Below, piece after piece: positions 1 through 12,549 of a stretch of DNA of 64,000 nt. The stretch lies in NCBI GenBank assembly GCA_004026145.2, contig CP034979.1, positions 7,271,888-7,335,887 on the forward strand. The letters are read 5' to 3'. Within the stretch, counting starts at the first letter, position 1. The number at the start of each line of letters is the position of its first letter. A model generated the notes under the pieces. That model was not told where the DNA came from. It saw nothing but the letters and a program-made list of their open reading frames with translations, and did not search any database. Source of the DNA: Takifugu bimaculatus. Lineage: Eukaryota; Chordata; Actinopteri; Tetraodontiformes; Tetraodontidae. A program made the position numbers and the translations under genes.

Positions 1-1770
1 TCAATCAGCAGACCCTCCAATGACTGCTGCAGCATGGAGGTGATCCCTGCAATACGCTGGCACACACAGAACCTTCTGAATGATTCACTTATGACTAGCA
101 AAAATGCTTCATGATGCACAGAAAAGATGTCCTTAAAGGACATGAGCTTTCCCCAGTAAACTCTGTGACACCAGACAAACAGACTTATTGACTGGCTAAG
201 TGAATAATGGCTAATAACTAATAACTTCCAGACTGACTGACCGATAAACACTTACAGGTCTGACTTTGTCCAGCAGCGGAATGCCTTTGCTCTGCACAGC
301 GTGGAACTGCAGCTGATTAAACTCTGTTGCGATTCTCTCCAGGATCTGACCTGCTAACAATGAGCTGCACACACGCAAACACACACACTTTCAGCCTGTG
401 GAGAGTATTCAAGTGTTGTTCAAATTCTGAGCCCAAGCCACCTTTGCCAGAGAAAATGTAAATATTCATTCTTACCTGTTTTCCTGAGAGCCTGATTCCT
501 TGGAGCTCTGTGAGTGAAGAATCTTCTCTATCTTCTCCACTGAGCGGACCACCTGAATCAGCCTCATTACACACACCTAGCAATTATATTTAAAAAAAAA
601 AAAAAATCAGCTCATCAATTATGAACATTTCCCAGAATACTTAAAAACTGAAAAGCTGATCAAAACTATTAATTTAAACTAGTCTGACTAAAACGCTTAC
701 TTCGCTCACTTCAAAGGTCGAATGGATTCATGTGCATACTGGTAAAGTAGTGAGATGGGTGATTCAGAACCTGCATAAAAATGGTTCCCTAATGTCAGAA
801 TTGTAATAAGACAAACCTTTTTCTTCTGCAGATCTTCATGTTTGAACAGTTGGTCGTCTATAGCCTGAATAACACCACTCACACACGACCGGAGACTCTG
901 TCACACACATCAGTTATTAGAAATCATCCAAACTTACATTAACTGATACTCATTAGACACGTACCAGGACCTCTTCTCGTAACTGCCCTAATGGCACAGA
1001 GAGTTGATTTAGGGCTTTGTCCATTCCCACCTGTGGTAAGAAAAAAAGGTTGTGCTATTATACACCTATATAACCCTTAACCCTCCTGACGGCTGAGTAC
1101 TTCACAATGTACTTGATTTAATCATCAGTACTGGAGTTGCTGTACAGGTCCTGTTGGCACTAAAGATGCTTTACAGTGGATTAAAGGTTGTGTTTCTAAA
1201 AGTGTCAGGACTGGTAAATTCTATTTTATACTTGTCACACAAATAGTTATTAACAGACATAAACAGTGATGTTCGAACTTATCCATGTTTTAATCGGGTA
1301 TTGACTGACCAGATTAGTGGATAGATTTACAAAGTCGGCATAGTCCTTATTGATGAGTTCCACCATGGCCGTCTTCAGCAGCTTGTAGTAAAGCTCCAGG
1401 TCCTCCCTCATCTCCTCCAGCTGGACCTGTTTCCGACACTCAGCCACGAACTGATCAACGTCGAAGTCATCCTACAGACCGAGACCAAAGGATTCAAGAG
1501 GCGGTCAAAAACAGAAACATTGCAAAGTTAAGTCGGTATTTAATGCCACGCAGCAATACAGCGTTAATGATATACTGGTGATAAAAGTGCCAGTAAAATG
1601 AAAAAGCACCATGAACAGGTAGTCACCTAGCTAGCGAATGCTACCTACTTTGCCATTACATCTACGCTAATATGGTTGGGGCATGATTAGAGCTAATGTG
1701 AACATCTTCTTACCCTGATGAAAATATCTTTGTCGAAGCACAACGACTCTGGTCCCTTCGGTAGATTCAT
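1..1770 (-). CDS. cog2: COG2, conserved oligomeric Golgi complex subunit 2 (5' part, truncated by window edge)
   Basis: Subunit of the lobe A of the COG tether, which acts in retrograde traffic within the Golgi. Seven coding exons on the minus strand can be joined in frame: 1714-1770, 1310-1471, 965-1030, 817-897, 476-576, 256-364 and 1-56 (incomplete), all with GT-AG borders. The start ATG is at 1770 and the protein opens MNLPKGPESLCFDKD. Later conserved blocks are AECRKQVQLEEMREDLELYY, NKDYADFVNLSTNLVGMDKA and QILERIATEFNQLQF. About 210 residues of the N-terminal coiled-coil region are covered and the frame is intact. The rest of the gene lies to the left of base 1. It is divergent from pgbd5, with 931 bp between the two start codons. 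Identification is by remembered family similarity; exon borders were read by eye. Confidence 0.95.
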
Positions 1771-2701
1771 GCCGGATTACAAAACACAGATTTGCTACAA
1801 CATGCGAAAACTAAAGTCTCCAAATAGCCTTGAATAAGCTTCCGCAAACATGGCAAAGGATCAACGAAGAAGGAACTCCTCGAGACAGATTTCCAATAGA
1901 CCACAGCGCCCCCATAGGTGATACAACGCTGGTACCCCTGGAGCTGTGGATGATGGATACGTACATTTGTCTCCATCTTCTGTAAGATTGGGGACATATA
2001 TACTATTAAAGTTGACTTTAAGATGGTGTACGGACTCCAACAAGAGCTCCATCATGTTTAATCACACTTACATCATCAAATACAGAATGTAAATAGCAGA
2101 ACTTGGGTTCAACACAACCAGGGTCCTAGGATTGAACTACAATATCGCACAGAGATGCAAAATGTGCACATTGGTCCACTAGAGTTTAATTTGCTTTAAA
2201 AACGCGTGCATATTCTATGTTTTATTTTTGTGAATGATGCCCCTTTATATAAAATAAAATAATTGTTTTTCTGAATGACCATTAGCTCATGTCCGAGGTT
2301 TCAAACTGCAGATGTTTACACTAACGATTGTGAACAGTGAACATGGCTTCTTCTGTGTTTCACGCTTGATTCCTCCACCTGAGTCCAACCTTCCAACTCC
2401 TGCAGACACTCCTGTCCATGATGAGACCCTGGGCCTTATTGGCTGTAGGAGCCGCCTGCTGCGGTCAGGTGATGCAGCAGCAGCCACTCCTCTCTACTGT
2501 CTCTGCTTCTCTCATCCAACCCGGATGCTGTCACCACTGTCGGCCCGTTGCTCTGTACCCTTGAGGCGGACACGTTCCCCTGCACCTATACGCCCCTGAT
2601 CACCGGCCTCCCTGTCCCAGTCCCGGGAAGGAGCCGGGACTCTACATCGCCTGTCCGATAAAAGAGGGAGGAACAGGAGAGCACACAGCATCGTTACAGA
2701 G
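1771..2701. promoter_or_regulatory. Shared 5' region between cog2 and pgbd5
   Basis: The 931 bp between the divergent start codons must hold both promoters and 5' UTRs. The half nearest cog2 is AT-rich. From about 2390 towards pgbd5 the sequence becomes GC-rich and CpG-containing. An ATTGG (inverted CCAAT box) lies near 2437-2442. No TATA box was convincing at either end. Open frames here (for example 2312-2599) have no recognisable product and are not called. Confidence 0.5.
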
Positions 2702-5700
2702 ATGGCGGAGTGCGGGCGGAAGGCGCTGTCCCTGCTGGAGGCGGCCCGCTCCCGGTACGAGAGCCTGCAGATATCCGACGACGTGTTCGGCGAGTCCGGG
2801 GACGACAGCAGCGATAACCCCTTCTACAGCACCTCCGGGGACTCGGACTCCGAAAACTACATCGCAGAGGTAGGAGAGGAGGAGCAGCAGCAGCAGCAGC
2901 CGAAGCATCACCACCAGAAACGGGGCGACAAGGAAATAGGGCAGGGCTGGGGTCCAGGTGGCAGTGCTGGAGTCGGCCCCCCGGGCTCCATCTGTCCCAA
3001 TCGGGCAGAGGAGGAGGGTTGGACGGAGGTCCTGCAAGATGTCACCGTACCGCCGTACAAAGACACTCACGGTGAGGACGGAGGGTCATGGTAGGACCGG
3101 TTCTTAACTGGTTTCCATTCTGACGCCAGTCACTGTCATGTTGTCATACTGCAGCAACCATTTATGTAGAAGGCCGAAACCATTCCGTTGTTCGCACACA
3201 CGTGTGTGCGTGTGGAAAAAAACACAGATAGAAGCCGTGTGTGCACCTTTTCATGTTCACGACTGCAGAAGGCACTGAATACACATGGTGGATTTTGTCC
3301 ACATGACATGGAACCTAACTCCATAGCATTGCTTCTGCTAGAACTGCACCTGGCCGTCTCACCCTCTCTGTCCCTCCTTGTCTGTCCCCCTCCCTCACTG
3401 TCTCCCCCATCCCTCCCCCTCCCTGTCTGTCCCCTAGCTTTGTCTGTCCCTCTCTGCCTGTCTGTTTCCCCCCTACTATTGTGTCTCCTCTATCTCCCTT
3501 CATCTCGGTCTCCCCCTCCCTGTAAGTTCCTCCCTCTCTCTGTCACTCCTCTTCTGCCCCCTCGCTCTCTGTCCTCCTCCCTCTCTGTCCCTGTCTGTCC
3601 CCCTCCCTCTCTTTTCTCTCCCTCCTCTATGTCCCTCCCCCTCCATGTCTGTCACCCGCCATCTCTGTCCTGCTCCCTCTCTTTTCTCTCCCTCCTTCTC
3701 CTTCTCCCTGTCCCTGTCCCTCCCCCTATGCCCCCTCCCTGTCTGTCCTCCTCCCTCTCTGTAGATCCCCCTCTGTCCCCCCCTCTGCCCCCTCATCTCT
3801 TTCTCCTCCTCCCTGTCTGTTCCCCTCCCTCTCTGTCCCCCCTCTCTCTGTCCTCTTCCATCTCTGTCCCCCTCCCTCGCTGTCCATCCTCCTCCCTCTC
3901 TGTCCCTAATTTTCTCTGTCCCTCCCTCCCTCTGTCCCCCTCCCTCTCTGCCCCTCATCCCCCTCCATCTCTGTCTCTCCCTCCCCATATGTCCACCTCC
4001 CTCTCTGTCCTTCCCTCCCTCTGTTTGTCCCCCTCCATCTCTGACCCCCCTTCACCACTTTACAACCACACGCTGCTCTGTCTGTTGTTGCTTCCGTCTA
4101 TCCCTGGTGGGAGAATACGACGAGTTCTAATGCTCTCAGAAGTGTTTTCATTTTGAGTCTATGGGAATACAGAGGCAGGTTTGGTCCATCCATGTCACCA
4201 GTGTGGTCACTTTATACTTGTCCTCTCAGCATCCTGCTGCCTGAAGCTGAGGACTGAGGACTAAGAAAGAGTCATTTCTTCATTTCCTCTAGATCATCTG
4301 ATATGTTTGGAAAAATGAGACATGATTTCACAGCTTTTGTGTTTTCTAGATGTTATTATGTCTCAATCTGGGATTTGAACATTTGTAAATTTATCCGAGA
4401 CGTAAATCTGAGCTGCTGACTAATCTCTCGATCCTAATTGCTATAAAAACTCCTGTGGACAGATGTTGGTCCATCAGCACAGCTTATACAAGTCCAATAT
4501 TAATCATTCACTTTATGTAAGAGGTTTAAAAAATTGTTGTTGTAAAGGAAGGAAGAGGCATGACGAGTGTCTGTGTCTGAAAGCTGTAATCTGGATTTAT
4601 GGCCAGTTTTCAGGAAGGTTTAGACCTGTCAGAATTTTGTCTCCTGCTGTATTTTTGTCCTGTTCCCAGAACAAGTGGTGCTGAGTCAGGTTGTCTTAGA
4701 GGATCTTCTGTGAGGACATGTGGATTTCACTTTCAGGTTTATTAGAATTCCAGTGATGACACTTTTAGTCGACACGGTTTAGATGTTTCAGCTCTGCATC
4801 CTTGAACCCTCCAGTTTTTTCCTCCTCACCCTCCAGACGATGCTGAAGTCCTGTCCTGTTATCAGTTTAATTCACCCATCTGAGCAATCAGGACCTCAGA
4901 GGAGGAACCTATTCTTCACCCATGTGACATGCTGCTGCCTGAAGTAGCACCTATAGATTATAGGAGACCAGTGAAGCTGGTCAGTTGTTTATTTACTGTT
5001 TAACTTTATGGATGCATGAAGCAGTTTCAGCGTCCTGATGTCCACAGGGTCAACTGTCAGACAAAATGCTTATGATGAGACCAGTAGACCCACCTGTAGA
5101 CCCACCAGTATTCCCTGTTGACCTACCAGTAGACCCACCTGTAGACTCACCTGTAGACCCAACTGTAGACCCCCAGAGCTGTATTCATTCTTGTTTCCTT
5201 CCTTGTCTGATTCAGGACCCTCTCAGAAGATGCCGGACACCGCCACAGCCTTGGACTTCTTCCAGCTCTTTGTCCCAGACAATTGCATCCAGAACATGGT
5301 TGTCCAGACCAACATGTATGCTAAGAAGTTCCAGGAGCGCTATGGTTCAGATGAAAGCTGGCACCCAGTGACAGCTGAGGAGATGAAGGCATTCCTGGGC
5401 TTCGTCACCTCCACCAGCATACATCGCTGTGAATCTGTGCTCAGCATCTGGAGTTCAGGCTTCTTCAGTAACCGGAGCATCGCCCTCAAAATGAGCCAAT
5501 CCCGCTTTGAGAAGATCCTCAAGTACTTCCACATCGTGGCATTTAGGCCATCACAGGGGAGCAACCAGGGCCTGTACAAGATCCAGCCTTTCCTGGATTC
5601 ACTGCAGCAGTCATTCAGCCACACCTTCAGGCCTTCCCAGACGCAGGTACACAGCTGGAGACATGTGGAAGTGGTTGTTTGCAATGATGCAAACAATTAA

Positions 5701-7211
5701 CGTACAAATGCTGTTGGGTGCTGAAGTTCTCTTGGGCAACTTAAATGCTGAAACCAACGTTTTTGGATCATTTTGCTGTTTTTATAAACATCTACTCATA
5801 TTTTGTTGATTGAATTAATTCTTCATTCATAAACTGTACCAACAGCTGTTCCACCAGTCTCTGGTCGGCCTTCAGACTTGGTTGAAGTTCGTAGTACCAG
5901 TCTGACCCACATCCGTCTTTCAAAGCCTTTGTTTGATTGGTGACATTGTCTTATATTTTAGCTGTTTGCATTGTTCTGCAAGTTCTGTAAGTGTTTGCAA
6001 GTTCTGAGAAGGTTTAGGTGAACAAGACTAACCTGATAGCAACAAGACCAGCAGCAGGACCAGGGTGGGCGGCTGGCTGTGGTTTCTGCTGTTGTCTCTT
6101 TCTCTCTCTGTCTCTGTCTCTCCCTCTTGCTGTCTGGGATTTGACCCTGTGACGGGTGCTTTTATTTTGGATGGTGGGGACTTCTTCATCCTGTCTGTCT
6201 CTCCAGGTTCTTCATGAGCCCTTGATTGACGAGGATCCTGTCTTCATCACCACCTGCACTGAGAGAGAGCTGAGGAAGAGGAAGAAGAGGAAATTCAGCC
6301 TGTGGGTCCGACAGTGCACATCCACCGGCTTCATCTGTCAGGTTAGAGGATCCAGAATTAGGGTTAGGACCGGTCAGGACATCCATTCTTTGTCTGTGGT
6401 TCTGATGGAGCATTCTGAGGTTAATGTCTAATGATAACTCATCTTTTTCTGGGAGTTGAAGGTCCAGTTTTGGTAGCTGTAACCATTGAAAGGTCTTTCC
6501 AGCATTGTTATTAAAGCCAGATTTCCTTTAAGTGTCCAAGTTAACATTGACCGCCAGCCTTTACCAGGCCTAATGGACCTAATGGAGTCAATCAATCAGA
6601 TTCCATCAGCCCCTGCACAGCTCTTACCCACTAAGCGTAGTAGCTAAAAGCTAACTAGGCAAATGCTGCAGCTAATGAACACCAACAGGAATATCAGTGT
6701 TGTTAACTGAGTCGCTTCCACCACAGAGTGACCACAAGGGCTAGCCACAGTAGAAACTGTAGCTCCTCTCACCTGTTTTATCCACTGTGCAGATCTCAGT
6801 CCACCTGAAGGAAGGTCAGGGCTCAGATGGGCTTGCTGCGCTTAAAAACAAGCCTCAGCTTCACAGCCTTGTGGCCAAGCAGCTGTGTCAGAACATTTCT
6901 GGGAAGAATAGCATCATCTTCACCGGGCCGTCCATGACAAGTCTCAGCCTCTTCTCTGAATTTAGCGAACAAGGTAGGAGACTTTGACCTCACTGCTGGT
7001 GTCTTGCTCGTGCCACCTTGTTCCTCAGGTGAAAGATACAGTTACTATGGCAACATGCATTTGTGCATTTGACATCAGTTAGCTGCAGGGCACCAGATAG
7101 GAAACCAGTAAAAGTCACATTATTTGGGAAAAGCTCCAACAAATCAGGCAGCCTAAAATATGAGACTGGGAAATGATTGTTTTTGTTTCTGTCAAATGGA
7201 TGATGTTAGTG

Positions 7212-7264
<53 letters not shown>

Positions 7265-8620
7265 CAGCATCTGTCACAGTCAAAATTGTCTCTAGACCCT
7301 TTACAGAATCCCAGGGCCTGACCCCCAACAAACAGTGGCAGGAAAAACTCCCATTTAACAGGAAAAAACCTTGAGCAGGACCAGGCTCATACAGGCGACT
7401 CTCCTGTTGATGGCTGGCTGGGCAGAGAGGGAAGCGGGGGCAGGTAGAAGACAGAATAGGCATAGACCATGAAGATACATTAATTATTTGATAAGCAGAG
7501 CTGATTACTGGGCATTAGTCTGAGGAGGAGGTTATTCACAGTGGGAGGCACTATCGTGGCTCATCACGGATGCAGCCCTGATAGTGGAAGACAAGCCATC
7601 CAGCTGGCATCAAGATAAATGGGTGCAGCATAAACAAGTGATCTCCAGACTTCCAGCAGGTCTACATCTTCGATCTTTAGACTTCCCGCCCAAATAAAGA
7701 CCCTCTGCACCAAGAATATCAGAAATAATCTGTGTTAAAGGTTGATTTCAACCTGTTGGCTTTCTTACCGAAAGCTTTTCCATCATGTCTCCTCCAGATA
7801 TCTTCTGTTGTGGTCTGCTGAGCACCAGGAAGAGCGACTGCACAGGTTTACCACAAAGCATGCTGGTCTGTGGCTCCACGCCTGCACAACGTGGCCAATC
7901 GCGAATAATGATGAAAGGCAGCTTGTCTCTGATCAGCTGGTACAACAAGGGACACTTCAGGTTCCTCACCAACAGTTATTCCCCAACCAGACAAGGTAGG
8001 AGCTTTACAGATGCACCTGCAGGTACGCAATAGGTGAGGTGGGTGTAGCTCACTAAGCATGTTTTATGTGTCAGGCATGATCATCAAGAGGAAGAGCGGA
8101 GAGATCCCCTGTCCATTGGCTGTGGAGGCGTTCGCGGCTCATCTCAGCTACATCTGCAAATACGACGACAAATACAGCAAGTAGGTGAAAAGAGTCACAT
8201 CCAGGTTGGTCCAGATATTCATGTTGTTCTACTAGGCCATGTTGGTCCAGATGTCCATGTAGGTCCAGATGTTCATGTTGATCCCGATGTACATGCTGGT
8301 CCAGGCGTCCATGTAGGTCCAGGTGGCCATGTTGGTCCAGGTGGCCATGTTGGTCCAGATGTCCATGTATAGGATTGTTTTAGATGCTGACTAAAAAGTC
8401 TTAAAGCTGTTTATCCACCTACAGATATTTCATCTTCCATAAACCCAACAAGACGTGGCAGCAGGTGTTCTGGTTGAGCATCAGTATCGCCATCAACAAC
8501 GCTTACATCCTGTACAAGATGTCTGACGCCTACGCCGTGAAACGCTACAGCCGAGCGCAGTTTGGAGAAAGACTGGTCAGAGAGCTGCTGGAGTTAGACG
8601 ACTGCTCCCCCACACAGTGA
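2702..8620 (+). CDS. pgbd5: PGBD5, domesticated piggyBac transposable-element-derived protein 5
   Basis: Seven exons join in frame: 2702-3071, 5216-5646, 6207-6341, 6793-6973, 7798-7995, 8075-8180 and 8425-8620 (TGA), giving about 538 residues. Residues 1-123 are an acidic, low-complexity N-terminus with ESLQISDDVFGESGDDSSD. The piggyBac-like transposase core follows (DFFQLFVPDN, VVQTNMYAKKFQERYGSD, MKAFLGFVTSTSI, RFEKILKYFHIVAF, ELRKRKKRKFSLWVRQC, KNKPQLHS, CWYNKGHFRFLTN-type block here SWYNKGHFRFLTN, and IAINNAYILYKMSDAYAVKR). PGBD5 is an old domesticated transposase of vertebrates, expressed mainly in neural tissue in mammals; whether it still moves DNA is debated. It has no terminal inverted repeats and many introns, so it is a host gene rather than a recent insertion. 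The start is the first in-frame ATG and matches the family N-terminus. Confidence 0.95.
3340..4060 (+). repeat. Long pyrimidine-rich minisatellite in pgbd5 intron 1
   Basis: About 700 bp on the plus strand is nearly all C and T, built from imperfect units of roughly 12-20 bp such as CCCTCCCTCTCTGTCC. The two strands differ strongly: one is C/T-rich and the other G/A-rich. Long open frames on both strands here (3188-4156 plus, 3500-3988 minus) are products of the repeat and not genes. Confidence 0.9.
4061..5065. other. pgbd5 intron 1, remainder
   Basis: Ordinary intronic DNA of average base composition between the pyrimidine tract and the 12-bp minisatellite. I see no exon, RNA gene or repeat that I can name. 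Confidence 0.6.
5077..5176 (+). repeat. 12-bp minisatellite just before pgbd5 exon 2
   Basis: About eight imperfect copies of a 12-mer close to GTAGACCCACCT. The unit keeps one frame open (VDPPVDPP-like), but that frame runs into exon 2 in the wrong phase, and a normal acceptor (TTCAG at 5211-5215) follows. It is therefore intronic. Confidence 0.85.
7208..7500 (+). repeat. Dispersed repeat copy A, with (AATC)n at its left edge
   Basis: Starts with a (AATC)n run at 7212-7265, followed by a body containing CAGGGCCTGACCCCCAA, AACAGGAAAAAACCTTGAGC and ACCAGGCTCAT. The same blocks in the same order recur at 11897-12115, so this is a dispersed element lying in pgbd5 intron 4. It resembles a non-autonomous SINE-like repeat common in percomorph fishes, but I cannot name the family. 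The right end is uncertain and may extend to about 7700. Confidence 0.75.
8203..8370 (+). repeat. 18-bp minisatellite in pgbd5 intron 6
   Basis: About nine imperfect units of roughly 18 bp, near ATGTTGGTCCAGATGTCC, fill most of the intron between exon 6 (ends 8180) and exon 7 (starts 8425). Confidence 0.8.
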
Positions 8621-10940
8621 AGAGGAGGAGGAGGAGGAAGAGGAGGACACATGCTCTGTGTCTGTGTCTTCATGTTGATAGCAGTGCCAAGCCCACGTGT
8701 CCCCTGTGGTTGTTTTCTGTTGTGTTGTCATCACCCTGGAGCAGAGACGGTTCTCAGGCCTCAGCATCACTTCAGCAGCTCTTTCAAAAGCAGAGATGAA
8801 GGAGAACAGACCAAAATCCCGTCAGCTCCTCCGGCTCATCATCACAACCTGAATCTCTCTCCTCGGCATGGAGCTCCGTGTGTGCTCGGTGAGCTCACAT
8901 GCTGCATGATTCCAGCCTGGGATGTCCAGTGTGCTCCTGGTGGAATCCAAGTGTTTTTTAAGTGTGTGCATTAAAGTGGAACTGCTGTTTGTGTGTAAGA
9001 TGATGAGCTTGTAACTGTTTGGCTTTTGTGACCCAGATGTATGGTGTTACTGCATTCTGCATCAAGGAACAATGTCAAGTGACAGGAAGCCCCGCCCCTG
9101 GCAGCACACTGACCCTGTCTCCACTCAATAGTGCAGAAAAGAATTACGGTACAGCAGCTACAGAAGGACTTTGAATTAATGAATCCTGCAGCTGCTTTCA
9201 TTGGTCTCTCAGATGTCTTCTGTCCTCATTAGTGGTTCAAAACACCATCACACAACAGTCAGACCCCCAAACAAATAATGGTTTTTGTTTCTTCATTGCT
9301 GCTTGATCTTTTGGTTCTGAACATAAATTAAGTTGTGTAAATACACATAAATGATATAAAACACTGGAAGTGCAGATGTTGGTGCAGATGTGTGCTGTAT
9401 GAACTAATTGGTCTACTGTGTATTACTCAGATTCAAGATTGTGAGGTTTTTTTTTTACACTCTTCCACAGTTACGTGCTAATTCCTCTTTGGTGTGTAAG
9501 CCTCTGAGTGTAGCCGTTCTTCAACCACAACCTCTCGTCTTCAGCAACATGGTTACATCACGTAGTTGCTGGCTGATTATTTTCACACTTCACATGAAAA
9601 CTGACACATTTGACCCGTCCATGATTCGGGTCTGCCTGTTCTGCTGATCAAAGAACCGTAGATGTCCGTCAGACCAGTGGAAACCCTCAGATGTTGCTGC
9701 TGTAGCATGCAAGTAACTGTGATGTCCTGTTGTGCTGGTGCCCACCCTGTTAGTTTGAAGGTCAGGAAAGCGTTTGAGCATAACCAGATTCAGGAGAAGA
9801 TCTAAGTGCTTTGGTTCAAGTCTGTTGCCTGTACAAGCCTTCAGACATGTCAGATGGTCCCATTAGAGATCAGAATAGCTTTCAGATGCTGGAGAAGCTC
9901 TGGTTTCAGAGCTTCACCATGGGATCTTCATACTTGTGTTGATGGTGAGTTAGATGTGAAGAACCAACAATGTTTTAGTGCATCATTGTCAAAAAATAAT
10001 TGTTAAAGAATGTTATCCAACATCAGAACGTTTTCATGAACGTGCAACTGGAAGATGTTTGGTTGGAAAAAATCTATGAAAATGATGAAGAATGAGGACA
10101 TCTGATGGAAGGATATTCTGGGCTTTAGTTTTCCTGTCCCAGCACACACACACACACTCATCACAGCTGCAGGTCAAGAGCTGGAGACCACAGATAACCT
10201 CGTTTTGGTGGTTTACTGAGGAGGAAGGTTGATTCAAAGGATATTTACATCAAAACACTAGATCAAAAACAGCCTTAGGTCCGCCTTCATCCATGTGTGC
10301 ACCTGAGGAATTAAGACCACAACGAGGCTTCAGCTGTGACACTGAAGCTTCTGTTCTCATCGGACACATTCACATTTCACCAGAGAGCAGCTGGAAGCCT
10401 TGACAAGAACTCAGGACCTCCTCAGGGCTTCAGCTCCAACTGCTGAATTTGTTCATTAGGTGGCATCGCATGTAGGAGATCACACCCTTAAGACCACAGG
10501 GTGGTTCGTTTGGGATCAAAGGTCACAAAGGACAACCTCACCCTTCATACACAGAAATTTCCCTTGGTGGGAGACCTGGTGTCAGTGGGATGAGTGTGAA
10601 ATAAATACAGAACCAAACCCAATGTGTGTGTGAGGGTGTGTGTAAAATTTCCCTTTGAAACTATTGGAATCATTGATTTTTATGTATCATTTATCACAGC
10701 CCTGACAGGCTTCTTCTCCTTAAAATGTTGCTGCTGGGCAAAACAGGAAGTCAAGAACTTGTCTGCTGTTTTTCAAAACCCTGTTGAACCTGTTGCTGCT
10801 GCTGCTGCACCGACTGTTTGCACTTACTGTCTGATCCTGCCGTGATCAGATGGTTTAACTGTGTTTGACCTGTCAAACCAGTTTAAAGCAGCATCTTCAT
10901 TGTTTACAGCTGAAAAATAAAGCTGCATATGTATCAAACA
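8621..10940 (+). other. Probable pgbd5 3' UTR
   Basis: No coding exon was recognised after the pgbd5 stop. Candidate poly(A) signals on the plus strand are ATTAAA at 8970-8975, AATAAA at 10600-10605 and AATAAA at 10916-10921. Mammalian PGBD5 has a long 3' UTR, so the distal signals are plausible, but the true end cannot be decided from the sequence. Confidence 0.45.
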
Positions 10941-11894
10941 CTAATCAAGTCTTTATACTGGATATACTGGCCAGGATCAGCTTTAGCATTGTTGGAAAAT
11001 AAAGTAGTAGTTCTTCCTATATGATCCATGTCAATCATCTGTCAAGAGCTGGTACCGCATTTGAACAGAAGAGGGCAGCAAACTCCAACCATCCCGTCTC
11101 CTGGTGCTGCTCAGCTGGATCAGAGTTGCTGCTGATGTTTTCTGATGTGTTCTTGAACAGAGGGACGAGCGGCAAACCCAAACCTGGAGATTAAAGCAGC
11201 TTCACTAGTGATTTGTTATTTCATCTGCGGAGGTCAAGAAGCGTTCAGAGAAAATATTAGTTGTGCTCCTGCCCGTGTGTGAGCGTGTGTGTGTGTGTGT
11301 GTTGCCTGTTCTGGGTTAGGGTTACAGGAGACAGGAGAGACTTCCTGTTAGCATCTGTGAACGTTGCTCACATCCACAGGTCAGAGGTCAAACACCTCCC
11401 AGTTTCATGATCATGATCATCAATGGGAAACGCCAGACAGATTCAGGTCAACAGTTGACTGATGGAAGACGTCTCTGCTGCCACTCAGTGGTGGGATGCA
11501 GTAACATTGGCACAAATCTCTGCAGAGATTCACACACTTACTGCATATGGACACATGGAACCAATGACTACCAGCTGTGTGTCTGTATGTGTGTGTGTGT
11601 GTGTGTGTGTGTCTGCACTCTTTCTCCCACTCAGGTCATGACTAAACAACAGAACAGGACAGGGTGAGGAGAGCACAGATGAAACCAGTTGTGTTGTTAG
11701 TGGGACTCCAGAGTGAAATCATCCTCCTCCTGCTCCTCCCCCTCCTCCTCCATCATCATCATCAGTTTTGAATTCTGAGGGAAGTTAGAGCTGCCGAGAC
11801 AGAGGGCCTATGTGTGTTCAGTGACTGTGTCTGTGTATGTGTGTTCAGTGAATGTGTGTGTGTATGTGTGTGTGTATACATGTGTTCAGTGACT

Positions 11895-12115
11895 ATGTGT
11901 CAATCAATCAATCAGTCTTTATTTATTTATATAGCATCTGTTACCCAGGGCCTGACCCCCAAACAAGCAGCAGCGGCAGGAAAAAAATCCCCTTTAACAG
12001 GAAGAAACCTTCAGCAGAACCAGGCTCATGTAGGGGGACCCTCTTGCTGATGGCTAGCAATTAGAGAGGAAGGAGAAGGGGATAGGACAGGTAGAAGAAA
12101 GAATAGGCATGTATG
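11895..12115 (+). repeat. Dispersed repeat copy B
   Basis: Begins CAATCAATCAATCAG, then TTTATTTATTTATATAGCATC, then the same blocks as copy A at 7208-7500 (CAGGGCCTGACCCCCAA, TTTAACAGGAAGAAACCTTC, AGAACCAGGCTCATG, AGAATAGGCATG). Relative to copy A it lacks about 35 bp after the left edge. The shared left boundary and order show that both derive from one dispersed family. Confidence 0.75.
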
Positions 12116-12549
12116 TGTGTGTATATGTGTGTGTTCAGTGATGTTACATCCTGTCTGACATCACTCTCACGTGTTGTCTTGCGTAAAGTACAAATTTAGA
12201 AATCAGGATTTCCTTTGGTCGTACAGCAGCAGAACTTATCTCTTTAACTTTGCCTACCTCAGTTATTTCAGTTTAGTGTATCTTATTTTAGCTTATCTTA
12301 TCTTATCTTAGCTCATTCTCCTGCCTGATTGCTCCTTAGAAGCTAGAGCTCCTCATAGCCCTGTTGAGGTTATCAGTGGGAAACATCAGTGTTCAGGCTG
12401 CACAAACCTCTACAGTCACTTAATATTTTCAGGTTCGGGTTGGTGTCTACAAAAGTTCATACCAGGAACAAGTTTTTACATACTTTTATTTCTGTTTTGG
12501 AGGAGAAAGGTTACTATGATCAAGTGTAACATTGATCTGTGATCAGTTC

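Noticed and set aside
3188..4156. 322-codon open frame on the plus strand and 162-codon frame on the minus strand (3500-3988)
   Set aside because: Both lie in the pyrimidine minisatellite of pgbd5 intron 1; the peptides are low-complexity Leu/Ser/Pro or Arg/Gly repeats with no domain.
5066..5371. Open frame encoding VDPP repeats that runs into pgbd5 exon 2
   Set aside because: It enters exon 2 in the wrong phase; the conserved frame starts after the TTCAG acceptor at 5215.
7208..7740. Possible active transposon in pgbd5 intron 4
   Set aside because: No open frame, inverted repeats or target-site duplication visible; it is a non-coding dispersed repeat.
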